NCBI GenBank assembly: GCA_029582165.1
Contig: CM055872.1
Coordinates: 47,566,195 to 47,630,194 of the forward strand
DNA length: 64,000 nt
From: Portulaca oleracea
Taxonomy: Eukaryota; Streptophyta; Magnoliopsida; Caryophyllales; Portulacaceae
Direction of reading: 5' to 3'
The position numbers were made by a program, and so were the translations under genes. Below, piece by piece: positions 1 through 10,358 of the stretch (position 1 is the first letter of the stretch; every line of letters starts with the position of its first letter). The notes under the pieces were generated by a model. The model saw only the letters and a list, made by a program, of their open reading frames with translations, did no database searches and was not told the origin of the DNA.

Positions 1-332
1 AAAATGGTCTCATGTTCACTTTACCATTCTGGATTTGTACCTCATCATTTGTCAAGAGTAAGGCTCAGCAATATGTATATCTTCAGCTTGCTTCAATTGG
101 GGGTCCATATGGGTCTTTGAATGATTATTCCAAAAGAAGAAAGATAGTAGTATAAAAACTTAGCATGATCATTACATATCTTAGAAAGAGGAATTTTGCA
201 CATTATTTGGCTTCAGGTTGACATGTTCAATGAAAATTGGTTTGTCAAATTGAACATATCATTTGAAACCGAGAGTGTGTGTACATATATGTAGGTACAA
301 ATGTTCTCATTCTGTGTTCTTTTGTTTGGTAG
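1..332 (+). other. intron sequence of the MED26-like gene
   Basis: AT-rich sequence without a convincing coding frame, ending in a pyrimidine-rich stretch and AG at 331-332, the acceptor of the first recognisable exon. The 5' part of the gene lies outside the window. Confidence 0.6.
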
Positions 333-1822
333 GAAATGGAAGGATTTGGTTGATGAATGGGTTAGGTCGAACACACCTGGTGAAGTCAATTCCTCCAACA
401 ATCTCATGGGTCTGTCCATCTTTCTTACATTTTCTTATTTTACTGTACCTTTCTGAAATCCTATCTTGGAAGCTGGAAGTTTAGCAAACTTTGGCTGGAT
501 CTTTCTTTTGTTTTTTGGGTTTAATTTTCAATTCTTATAATGCATGACTCTAAATTGATAAATTCAGCTGATGGAGACTCTCCTCAAAGAAACTTTTCCA
601 AGAGTCAGCAAAATGGGCATCACATCCAGGTACATAGGTGTATTCCTTTTGGAAGGAAGAATATGCTGTAATGCTTTCCAATTAACCTTTTTGGTCTCTC
701 TTTAACATTTGAATATTTGCAAATGCTTTACAGGTTCCAGATTTCGCATACTCACCAAACCCACACAGTAAGAATGGAACCTGATTCTCGAAAAGACTAA
801 CCACACTTGTGTTGAATATTTCTTATGGGGTTGATTCTTGCGTTTGGCAGATGGAAGTTCTGGATCGGATAAGAATTATTCGGAGCCAGAACCAAGGGCA
901 AAAGCTGCAACATCAGCTGCTGCTGCTCGCAGAGATGCTCCTGCGAGGCCTTCCAAGAGCCCTTCTGTTCCAGCTTCAGCTCCTCCAACCAATGTATATC
1001 TTTTCAAGATTTCAAATCTCTGTTTGGCTTTTCATGAAATGAGTAGATATAGACGGCAAAATGGGGCTAATGACCTTTTGTTAGAGCTTCCAGCTGCCTG
1101 AATTCTTGATTTTGTGTTTGCTCACCCTATCAAACTGCACTTGTCTTCTTTGGGTTGGGATATTCAGAGAATAATAAGTTTTGCTCAAAGTTGGAATTTT
1201 GAAAGCTGGGTGGCATGGGAGTTTGAGATGTCAGATTTGGGATAAGAATTCCCCATTATTTTTGGCATGTTGGCAGTGGTTGTTTAAACAAATCAAATGA
1301 ACTGCAAAATGGTAATAGTTTGAAGAGTTGGAACAAACATTTTGCTGAAAATGGTTGCAAGTATTTGAATCAGTTTTGAAATGATGAACTTCCAGCAAAT
1401 CAGTTTTGCATAGTTTTCGGGTTGGTTGAGGATCTCTGTTTGCATAGTCTGGATATTTTCTCAGCGAGGAGCTAAGCTGGAATGTCTCCCAAGTAAGTTA
1501 GTTTTAATAAACGCTGGAATTGGGATATGCAGAGGCAGAAAGAAGTGATGATTGATCCTGATAGGCTGGCTTCTGCAAGGAAACGGCTTCAAGAGAACTA
1601 CCAAGAAGCACAAAAAGGTTTGCCATTTTCACCAAATCCACAATCATCATAAGTTCTTTTGTTCATATTCTGTTTTTATCTATCTGGGTTTCCCTACATC
1701 ATGTATCTGTTTTTGTTGTAGCTAAAAAGCAAAGAACAATCCAAGTTATGGACATCCACGAGATTCCAAAGCCAAGGAATGGGTTCTTTGCAAAGAATAA
1801 AGGGGGCTTTCAGAGACACTAG
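333..1822 (+). CDS. MED26: MED26-like / TFIIS N-terminal domain protein, 3' part of the gene (six exons)
   Basis: Proposed exons are 333-409, 568-629, 734-767, 851-993, 1533-1617 and 1722-1822. Each is bounded by AG and GT, and the phases join without a break into about 166 codons ending at TAG 1820-1822. The first exon encodes [17 protein letters not shown], the end of the TFIIS N-terminal (LW/Med26) helical domain. The middle is a Ser/Pro/Ala-rich linker. The end encodes a basic helix ([20 protein letters not shown]) and a tail with [20 protein letters not shown], which I recognise from plant Mediator subunit 26-type proteins. The family acts in the nucleus, linking Mediator to elongation factors at RNA polymerase II; that role is family knowledge. 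The 5' exons are outside the window. The alternative is another TFIIS-N protein of the IWS1/elongin-A type, but the tail argues for MED26. Confidence 0.82.
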
Positions 1823-2090
1823 TATCTGTCATCCATTTTTCAACAAGAGAGTAATAGAGGATGACACCCCCTGCCTGCACTTTGTGGCCCCCTGAATGAA
1901 GAACCAGATAAATGGAAAAAGCCCAAAGTGGTTTTATCCTGTGCCTTTATATGAGTATTTCTTTTTTAAAATTTTTGGTTTTACGTGGAACACTGATCAC
2001 CCCACTTTTTGATTTTCCTCCCCCGTCCCTTATTGGAAGTATAATTGTAGAAAAATTGCAATAAACGACTCAAGGAATGGCTTCAGTATT
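1823..2090 (+). other. 3' UTR of the MED26-like gene with polyadenylation signal
   Basis: This stretch follows the stop codon, has no coding potential, and contains AATAAA at 2060-2065, well placed for a plant near-upstream polyadenylation element. The exact cleavage site cannot be seen. Confidence 0.55.
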
Positions 2091-2154
2091 GGGTTCCTTT
2101 TCTGGTGTTAAGTTTCTTCTTTACACAAGTCTAGGTGGATGGGGCAAATGGCCT

Positions 2155-2464
2155 TAGGCTCCGTTCTTTTATACCGTTGGCTGCGGTGTAGTAATGGTGC
2201 GGCGCGGTGGAATTTGAAAAAGTGTGGTGAGTTATGGTGGAAGTTGTGGTAGGTAGGGTAGGTTAAAAGAGAATGTGAAAAGTGGATGAGAAAAATGAAG
2301 ATAGAGAAAAATGAAAAAATATATTGGTAATGATTAATGGTGTGGTGTGGTGAAATGTGGTGAAAAATTAAAAAGTGTGGTGTGGTGAAATGTGGTGAAA
2401 AATTAAAGAGTGTGCTGCGGTGTGGAATTGTATCGCAACTTATCGCTTAAAAGAATGAGGCCTA
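2155..2464. mobile_element. hAT-like MITE (about 310 bp)
   Basis: The ends are imperfect inverted repeats: TTAGGCTCCGTTCTTTTATA on the left, and TTAGGCCTCATTCTTTTAAG reading inward from the right. The inside is GT-rich with a short direct duplication of a 'GTGTGGTGAAATGTGGTGAA' unit at about 2340-2405. There is no ORF. Target duplication was not resolved. Confidence 0.5.
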
Positions 2465-2770
2465 ATTTTGCTACTTTTGAATTAGGTTTTTTTTTTAATG
2501 GAGCAGAAAATAGTTGCAGCACAGTTTGGGAAGCTCAATAGTCAAGATTTATGCAATTTTACTTTTGAAAAATTAGGTAGGAGGTTTTTTGTATGTATTT
2601 TTTTTTCTGATAACATTAGCAAGCTTGGAAATATTAAATATGTACCACTGTACAAGTTTAAGTCTAAGTTACCCTAGTCTCTCTCCCTCCCTCCCCCGGC
2701 CCCCCTCTTCTTCCTTGAACAATATTGTTGTACCATATCTACACAAAAGAGGATAACTTTTTCTAGTAAG

Positions 2771-3009
2771 TATCCCCTCTGTTTGGTTTTATTAGTCGTC
2801 TTTGGAAATTGTGTCAAAAATTTGACTGTTAATATTTTAATTTATACAATGATTCGTCATACAAAATTGATGTCATTAGATTCGTAATAAAAAATACTAT
2901 TAAAAAAAATAATATTATATTTTTTTGCAAAACATTGATATTAGAAATTATTGATTAAAAATTGGCACTGAAAACCATAAATGACAGATAGAAAAGAACG
3001 GAGGGAGTA
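2771..3009. mobile_element. Stowaway-type (Tc1/mariner) MITE
   Basis: Starts TATCCCCTCTGTTTGG and ends GAACGGAGGGAGTA, so the TIR is the CTCCCTCCGTTC type of plant Stowaway elements with a TA target duplication. It is 239 bp, AT-rich and non-coding. A second copy lies 15 bp downstream in the same orientation. Confidence 0.8.
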
Positions 3010-3024
3010 GTTGCTTGTTGCATG

Positions 3025-3284
3025 TACTCCCTCCGTTCCATATTAATTGTCGTTTTTGGAAATTATGTAGTCAAATTTCAAAAATTTTGATTATAAATTT
3101 CTCAATATTTACAATGAGTTGCTATATAAAATTATTATCATTAGATTCGTAACGAAAAATACTATTGTAAAAGTATAATATTACAATTGTTAATGACATA
3201 TTATGTAAGGAATTATTAATAAAAGAGTGACATTGGAGACTGTGAAAGTTAAAATTATGCCGTTAATATGGAACGAAGGGAGTA
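3025..3284. mobile_element. Stowaway-type MITE, second copy
   Basis: Begins TACTCCCTCCGTTCCATA and ends TGGAACGAAGGGAGTA, a clear TIR with flanking TA. The inside shares blocks with the preceding copy (ATTAGATTCGTAA..AAATACTATT), so both belong to one family. It is 260 bp with no coding capacity. Confidence 0.85.
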
Positions 3285-3557
3285 TTAGTTATTTGAATTA
3301 GCTATTTGGCTTGGTTGTTTTCATTGGTTTGTTAAAAAAAATAAAATGGTTTTGCTATATAGGTCGATGCATAAGAAGAATCTAATATATTTATGTTTTA
3401 AAATCCTTCTTTATGTCTATTTTGTATTTAAGTTTATTTGCCTAAATAGAATTCAATAATTAATATTATTGCTCATATCTTATATATATACATCTTAATG
3501 TCTTATTTAGGTCTATTTTATATTGAACAGATTTTCCTATAATTTTGCAAATCAATT

Positions 3558-3958
3558 GAGCATCTGCAATGGTGAGTTTTAATTCGACTCACTGCTGACG
3601 TGGCATGAAACGAGAACGAAGTGAGGTCGTGTAGAACATTTCAGTGGTGAGAATAAAACTCGTCTCGCGAGAATCTCGCTTTCAGTCTCGCGAGACGAGT
3701 TTGAAAGCGAGTTTAAAATATTAATATTTTAATCATATTTTTTCTCTCTCCTCCTCCATCTCATTTTTATCAATATAACCAAATTAATTATATTCTTAAA
3801 TGGGACCCATTTACTTTTTTTAAGTAATATGAGTCAAACTCATTCTCACCATTGGAAAGCTAACTAAATAAAAAGCTAAATTTTGACTCTCTTGATAAAG
3901 GTCTACAAATCCCACGTCATACAATGAGTTAAACTCAAACTCACCATTGCGGGTGCTC
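3558..3958. mobile_element. MITE with GAGCA..GCAATGGTGAGTTT termini
   Basis: Left end GAGCATCTGCAATGGTGAG; right end inverted GAGCACCCGCAATGGTGAG. It is about 400 bp and non-coding, with an inner GC-rich block of 'CTCGCGAGA' palindromes near 3662-3700. It is nested in the 3348-5186 element. Target duplication is unclear. Confidence 0.65.
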
Positions 3959-4123
3959 CAATAAATTCTAGTTTAGTTTTGCCATAACCCACATTCATTC
4001 CCCACTGAACAATAAAATTAAACTTTAATTTATGCCAATTGATTCCAAAATTATAGGAAAATCTCCCGGGGACAAATATGTGAAAGATCTAATTAAATCA
4101 TTAAGATATGATAGCATATGAGC

Positions 4124-5016
4124 GAGTAAATTACATTTACCCTACCTGAGATTTGCGGTAATAATTTTTTTACACCTCACATTTGTGAAATAATTTTTAC
4201 CTTACCTCACAATAGCTCTAAGTGTTTTATATCCTACCTGACGTAATAATTATTACACATCCCACTTTTGTTAAATAATTTTTACCTTACCTCACATAAA
4301 TTGTAAGAGATTTTTACCCTACTTGAGGTTTGTTGTAAGTGTTATTGCAACACTACAACATAACAAGGATGTCACGACTTAACAGAGCGATCTATATCGT
4401 ATTGGACGCATAATTTTTATTGCGCGATCGATAACGTATATAATGAAGTGTTTAGCCAAGAGTAGGGGTATTCGTTATTTATCACTTTTTATTTATTTTT
4501 TTACCGTGAATAACTTATTAAATCATGATGTATGAATCAATAACTAGCTATGTATGGGTAGATTCATATTTTGGTGGAAATCGATAACTGCGAAAGGGCT
4601 TAAGATTGATCTACATGATCGGTAGTGCAGAGGGTAGTAAGGGAGGAATGAAAGGTTAGAGAAAGTTTAATGGAACATAGATGATGAAGACTGAGATTTC
4701 ATTGTAGATTACTTCCTGTTTGGTTCCTAGGATGACATTCATGATATTCAAATGTAGTAAAGGTGGAAATCGAATATATAGATTTTCAGTAACACTTACT
4801 GCCATAACAAGTCAAGTAAAAATCACTTACAACTATTGTGAGGTAGGGTAAAAATTATTTCACAAAGGTAGTTTGTATAATAATTATTACGACAAACCTC
4901 GGGTAGGATAAAAAACACTCAGAGCTTATGTGAGGTAAGGTAAAAATTATTTCACAAATGTGGGGTGTGTAAAAATTATTACAGCAAATCTCAGGTATGG
5001 TAAATGTAATTGACTC
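4124..5016. mobile_element. Mutator-like foldback MITE with 10-bp target duplication
   Basis: GAGTAAATTACATTTACC at the left and its inverted counterpart (GGTAAATGTAATTGACTC) at the right start terminal inverted repeats of roughly 90 bp or more, containing the phrase 'TTTGTGAAATAATTTTTACC'. The element is flanked by GCATATGAGC at 4114-4123 and 5017-5026, an exact direct repeat whose size fits Mutator-type insertion. There is no ORF. A relative lies at 45434-46064. Confidence 0.8.
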
Positions 5017-5186
5017 GCATATGAGCAATCTTATTAATCTATTGGACTCTATTTTTAGCAATTAAACTTAGATACAAAATACATACAAAGAAGGATTCTA
5101 AAACATAAATAGATTGGATTCTTCTTATATGTCGCCCCTAGGGCGACGTATAGCAAGTCGCCCCTAGGGCGACGTATAGCAAAACC

Positions 5187-6130
5187 GAAAAATTATTTGG
5201 TAAAGTTAGCTGCTGGTGAAAAAGAATTAGTGAACTCACATTTAAAGCTTTCTTTACTATAATTATGAGTCGTAGGACTTAGCGAAACAGGACCTTGAAT
5301 TTTTATTTTTATTTTATTTTTATTGATTTTTCATATTCATTAATTGCTAGTTTTTAACACTAAAATATGACTTAATACGAAACAACAAAACCAACTCAAA
5401 AAGGGGCACTGGGAGAACCCCATTGAGCTCACCACCTCCATAAGGGCTAGATTGATTAGACTGTTATCAAGAGGGCTCTCTGGTTAGTGGACTAGAGGAT
5501 GTTGATTAGCAGAGGTTGGATCACTGTCTACCCTTCAATTTAGGGTCACTGGCAGTGAACCAATGGGTCACTATCGAGTTAATTTTCTAAAATAAAAAAG
5601 AAAGAAAAGTTGGATGCACAAACCGAACTGAGATCAAGTATAAGGAAAAAACAATTCGGATTAACGTGGGGTCGAAGTAACAAATTTGAAGGTAAAAACC
5701 CTCAAAATTTGTCTTGCTTGTACACTTTCTATAAGCTAGTATATGCACTTCTACTTGGCTTTGTGAAAGAAAATTTATTCCTAATGTACTATTACCCCGC
5801 ATTGATTCGAGCACTAGTGCACTACGACACTACTCGGACTCTCATGCTTGATGGGATCGACTTTCCGAATATCCAAAAAGCCCTTTGATCAAGGCTTTGA
5901 TCCAGGATATTCTGATGCTTATCAAGTACGTTCGGGTTGTTTACGGGTCTCCCGACTCGGCCATAGGGTCATGGCTACCCCTGAGGCTCCTTAGGGATCT
6001 AAGGGCAAAGAAGCTCCGACTTGAATGATCCCCAAAGTGGGTACAAGTCAAATTTCACCTACATGATTTTGGTTTCATTTTGGAGGACAAGAAAGAAGGA
6101 GAAGAACAGGAGCAGAACACGCCTATATCA
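5187..6130. other. no gene recognised; degenerate intergenic sequence
   Basis: An open frame of 92 codons at 5610-5888 (+) has no motif I recognise. Around 5900-6000 the sequence is less AT-rich and resembles retroelement remnants, but no domain can be named. Confidence 0.4.
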
Positions 6131-6404
6131 ACGCTGGACACGTTAGTGTCCCTCGAGTCAGGACCGTGATGTTTAATGTCATGCTCGTGACCCCCTCCGT
6201 TGTTCAGGTCTTTTTCCAGCAGGGGCATCACGCTCGTGACAACTTGTGTCACGATCATGACCATCCAGCAGGTCACGACCATGGCGACTATAACACGCTC
6301 GTGACCAAATGCTGGGGATGTGAACCATTGCGCAAGATTTTGAGGGACACGGTCGTGACCCTCGCCATCATCAGGCAGGTCACGCCCGTGACCTTGTGCG
6401 TTTC

Positions 6405-6436
<32 letters not shown>

Positions 6437-7002
6437 GCGAGGGTTCAACCCCTCCAGTATATAGCCTCTTTATATTATTTGTAATCAACTTAGCTAATAT
6501 TGATGAATGAAATCATGGTATTTCCAAACCCTTCAATCTATTTTTTTTTATCTATTATGTTAGTGGTGGTGATTAAGAGTATCCCCTTTAGAATTTGATT
6601 AGTGGGCAACCTTTTCATCAAACTTAGTGAGGATTTTTCATGGTGGCTCAAGTGGAAGCTGATGGTATTCTTCTTTAGGCCTTCATTGGAACTCCATAGA
6701 TCATACTTGATGAGCTTGCTCTTTAGAGTTTGATCATATCTTATTATTTATTAAGTCATCAAAGTAGTTGTGATTATACATGAGTTCTTTCATAGATGTT
6801 GGATTGTGAATGGTTGAAAAGTGATACTAGGACTATAATCTATGATTGGCATACTTCCTTACTCTTACACGGATCACATATGATAAGTCATATGTTTAAC
6901 TTTCCACAATATATTATAAGCTCCTCTACTTGGATTTATTGAAGAAGTTCATTTTTGGTACACATTATTAGCCAAAGTGGCTACGTCTTACTTTTATAAG
7001 AT
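6131..7002. repeat. retroelement LTR-like fragment with GTCACG palindrome cluster, target of the 7008 insertion
   Basis: From 6142 to 6393 there are at least seven degenerate copies of a GTCACG-NN-CGTGAC word; the best is GGTCACGCCCGTGACC at 6378-6393. A poly-T tract (6410-6436) follows, then AT-rich sequence up to the target duplication CTTCC. Composition and the palindromes resemble the Athila-type LTR at 31224-32789, but LTR boundaries could not be found. Confidence 0.45.
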
Positions 7003-7007
7003 CTTCC

Positions 7008-8034
7008 TGAACCGTGCGGGGTTCGAACTTCCTTAGCCGCGTTTGAAGTTATTGACAAGATGAAGAGGCTCAGGTTTTGTCCCACCCGCCCCTGAGGCCT
7101 TAGGATCGTACTGAGTCGTCCTGAGACTAAGATTTGCTTGATATTGAGGTTCGAAAGTGGCCCCAAGATGATATTACGGGAGGTGGAGAGGAGTGGAGCA
7201 AGGAGGCCTTGGGCAACAGGCTGTAGCGCCCCGCTACCATGGCTTGGTAGGCCGTAGCGTCTGCTACGCCATGCGTAACACCCGCTACACCATGTGCATG
7301 GGGCGTGGAAGATGTGCGCCACTGGCAAGCGCTGCCAGCGCCTGCACAGACGTTGCCAGCGTCTGTCCCAAAGAACTCCCCCTACACGCCAAACCCAGCC
7401 GCTGCCGACACCCAGAAAAACACTACTAGCACCACCCTTCTCACCGACCTGTCGCACCCGTGCCCTACATGTGGCACCCACGACCTACTTTGCTCGGATG
7501 CTGAATGTCGCGCCACTTGCCCCAGTTCACCCATTGCCGCGCGTGGCGATGTGTGCGGCCACCGCGACGACTCCATGCTCGAGACGCTGAAACTCCGCGC
7601 GCCTTCAGTAATGGCCGCGACGGGGTTGTGCCCTCCGCGATGTCCACTACTGATGCGCGTGTTTTGTGATCAAAACGCTGTGTTTTCAATTTTATCTCTC
7701 ATTTGTATTAATACCCTCCCCCATTCCCAGCGGTAGAGACAGTTTTTGCTGAATATTATTGCTTTGCTTATGCATTGTAGGGTTTTTCCCAAACTTCCTC
7801 AAAAGTCTTGTTTACTTTATCCAAGTAATTTGGTGGTGTTATAAGTCATTCCTTTATAGATTATTGGTGGTTTATCCTTTATGATAATCTTGGTGGGGTG
7901 TTAGGCTTTGGGTTGTGGATTACCTTGCCACAAGGTCATAGCCTTCCTTCGGGTGTTCAAGCTTTTGGTCGATTGTTCTTTGAAGTTCAACTCAAGCTAA
8001 TCTTTATCTCCATCACGGGTATTGTAACGCTCCA
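7008..8034 (+). repeat. 5' LTR of the 7008 element
   Basis: 1027 bp, TG..CA. The upstream half is GC-rich with GTAGCG/CGCTAC words. A TATA-like 'GTATTAATAC' at 7705 is a mutated form of the box seen in the 3' LTR. The downstream half is AT-rich. Confidence 0.88.
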
Positions 8035-8036
8035 TT

Positions 8037-8048
8037 TGGTATCAGAGC
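8037..8048 (+). promoter_or_regulatory. primer binding site (initiator Met-tRNA type)
   Basis: TGGTATCAGAGC, two bases after the 5' LTR, is the standard plant site complementary to the initiator Met-tRNA 3' end. Confidence 0.92.
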
Positions 8049-8384
8049 TTTGGTTTTCATTGGCTTGAGTTTTGTTCATTATTCTTGGTTGAATAGTTCT
8101 CTACTGTTTAGTTTTGTAATTTGAATGCTACTATTGGTGTTCCCCATCCCTTGTGCTATCCAAGAGTATTGGAATATCTTGTATTGTGTTTGTATTTGGT
8201 GTCTTTGAAGCAATTTGGAGCTTGGAAAAGAAGTTGGTAAATAGTGCCCGCAAGGTGTTTGATGAAATGTCTAAGTGAGAAAAACACAAAGAACCCTTAG
8301 CTAAACACTACCCAACTATAAGAGAACCCCCAAACTCCATGAATTACCCCAAACACAAACCATCCTTCACCCTTTTCTCTCGGT

Positions 8385-9431
8385 ATGGACGGAGAAGTTC
8401 ACTCTGAACGAGATGAATCAAGCCATTTCGTAGCCCTCGAGCTAGAAGTGTGGAGAATCGGCTTTCTACCCTCGAGCGAACTATTGGGAACCTTGTGGTT
8501 CAAGTGAACCACATTACTTTGAACCTCCAAGGTCCACATCGACATGAACGTTGGAGGCGCGTACAAAGCCCTATCAGTCATCCTCCTACCTTTGAGTCGA
8601 GAGACGTTAATAGAGGCTCCCCTCGACGTCGCCCTCATCGGGAAGTGCGTGATATGCCCCCTCGTGACTTTCAGGATGTCAAGATCGACATTATGGAGTT
8701 CAATGGTCCTAGTGATCCCGACGACTACCTTGAATGGGTTCAAATGATGGAAACGATTTTTGAAACTAAAGAGTACAACGATGAGAAAACATTCAAGATC
8801 GCCAGTTTGAGACTCACCGAAGCAGCTTCACTTTGGTTTGAGAATGTTAAGGCGCAATGGGCTAGAGAAGGTCGATCGAGAATTACTTTGTGGACACAGT
8901 TGAAACAATTGATGAACCGCCGCTTTTTGCCCAACACATACAAACAAGACGTCTTGAGAAAACTCTATGCCCTCACTCAAGGAAAAGGGTCCGTGAGCGA
9001 TTGTATTCAGGAGTTCGAACAACTCGTCATCAAAAGTGACCTTCGAGAATCCAATGAGCAGGCAAAGATGCGATTCTTGAACGGGTTAGATCCCTCTATT
9101 GCCAAGAAAATTAAGGTTCAACCTTATCACTCGTTGGATGAGTTGTGTAGTCTTGCTCTCAAGGTTGAGAGGCGAAGAAACGAGAAGTCCACCTCCAAGA
9201 AATCGACTAAGCCCATCTTCTCGCCTTCTAACTCGCCTTCTCCCTACTCTGGCACTCCAAGGCAAAGTGAGACTCCTAGGAATGGCCGTACCTACTCCCA
9301 CGGAACCTCCTCGATGGATGGAAGGCCAGAAGTGCTTTAAGTGTCATGGGTATGGCCATTTTCAAGCGGATTATCCAAATCGGCGAACCTTAACCCTCCA
9401 AGAGGCCCATGAAATTGAGGATGAGCTTTGA
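8385..9431 (+). pseudogene. gag of the 7008 element, frame-broken
   Basis: The main frame (about 8450-9340) covers the retrotransposon gag domain: DVKIDIMEFNG, DYLEWVQMMETIFE, ASLWFENVKAQW, RFLPNTYKQDVLRKLYALTQ, EQAKMRFLNGLDPSIAKK. This is the capsid fold typical of CRM and related chromoviruses. The plausible start ATG at 8385 is in another frame, so an early frameshift is present. Another shift near 9310-9330 moves the zinc knuckle (CFKCHGYGHFQADY) to the +3 frame of 9099-9431, and its fourth ligand is Tyr instead of Cys. A TGA closes that frame at 9429-9431. Codon content between the breaks is still good, so decay is moderate. Confidence 0.85.
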
Positions 9432-10358
9432 AAGGCTCAAGAGGAGGCCGAAGTGGTTGCCAATGAGGAAGAAACGAGTGACGAGGAGGATGCCGCTCCC
9501 ATACCGCCCATTCATGGAGGTGCCCTTGTCTAGAGGAGAGCTTTGCATACCCTTGAAACTCCTCTCGACAAGGCCCAAAGGGAAGAGTTGTTCCAAACAC
9601 GGTGCTTCGTGGGTGGAAAGGTGTGCACTCTTGTTATTGATGGAGGGAGTTGCACGAACGTCGCATCTACATATATGGTCGAGAAGCTTGGCTTGCCGCT
9701 GTTACCTCACCCTCGGCCTTACTCACTCCATTGGCTCAATGATCGTGATGGCGTCAAGGTAACTAAACAAGTCTTGGCGAATTTTTCTTTTGGTACTAAC
9801 TATGATGACTCCCTTGTTTGTGATTTTGTTCCTATGAGTGCTTGTCGCATTTTATTGGGTCGTCCATGGCAATATGACAAGCAAACGGTGCACAAAGGGT
9901 TGAAAAACACTTATACCTTCACCCATCAAGGCAAGAAGCTCAAGCTACTTCCTATTTCTCCCCGAGAAACCAAGTCTTCGAAACCTAGAATGAGTAGTGA
10001 GTTGATGAACCTTCTCATGATGAGCGAAACACAGGTTGAGCGTTCTCTTGGTGAGGACGAGGTACCTATTGCTTTGTCCTTACCTTGTAGCGAGCCTAGT
10101 GAGATTGAGAGTTCCCGAGCACCACAAAATTGCCCTTTTCCTTCCTTTAACCCCTCACATCCACAAAACAAGCCTCCAACCTCCTTCTTTCATTTGGACG
10201 ATGGGTACATTGTGGGATTTGAAGCTTGTTGGAAGTCTAGCACGATGGTTCGTGGCGTTCAGGATGCTAGAAGTTCTATGGAGCCAATTGATGAAGAATG
10301 CCTCGGTTTTAACTCCCAAGAGTTGAGGGAAACTTTTTTTCAAGAGGGGGGAGTATGA
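9432..10358 (+). pseudogene. protease region of the 7008 element
   Basis: After the TGA at 9429-9431 the frame continues (acidic linker), meets TAG near 9531, then runs open to 10358. It contains VCTLVIDGGSCTNVAS, the protease active site in the IDGGSCTN form usual for chromoviruses. The flap/C-terminal landmarks MSACRILLGRPWQYD and KNTYTFTHQGKKLKLLPISP follow. After the protease about 90 further residues end in RETFFQEGGV. The stop TGA uses the first bases of the 3' LTR. No pol domain follows. Confidence 0.85.

Larger units (their letters stand above)
3348..5186. mobile_element. long inverted-repeat element (about 1.8 kb) carrying two nested insertions
   Basis: The left end (GGTTTTGCTATATAGGTCG, then AAGAAGAATCTAATATATTT) recurs inverted at the right end (5046-5186), giving imperfect terminal repeats of about 90-140 bp. 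The right tip has two perfect 26-bp copies at 5131-5182, each with the hairpin GTCGCCC-CTA-GGGCGAC. Inside sit a smaller MITE (3558-3958) and a Mutator-type MITE (4124-5016). No transposase frame is present. Class is uncertain; Mutator-like or foldback is most likely. Confidence 0.65.

Noticed and set aside
6981..7736. overlapping Cys/Arg-rich frames near 7000-7740 and 10420-10910
   Set aside because: GC-rich LTR sequence with palindromic words, open in several frames at once; not genes.
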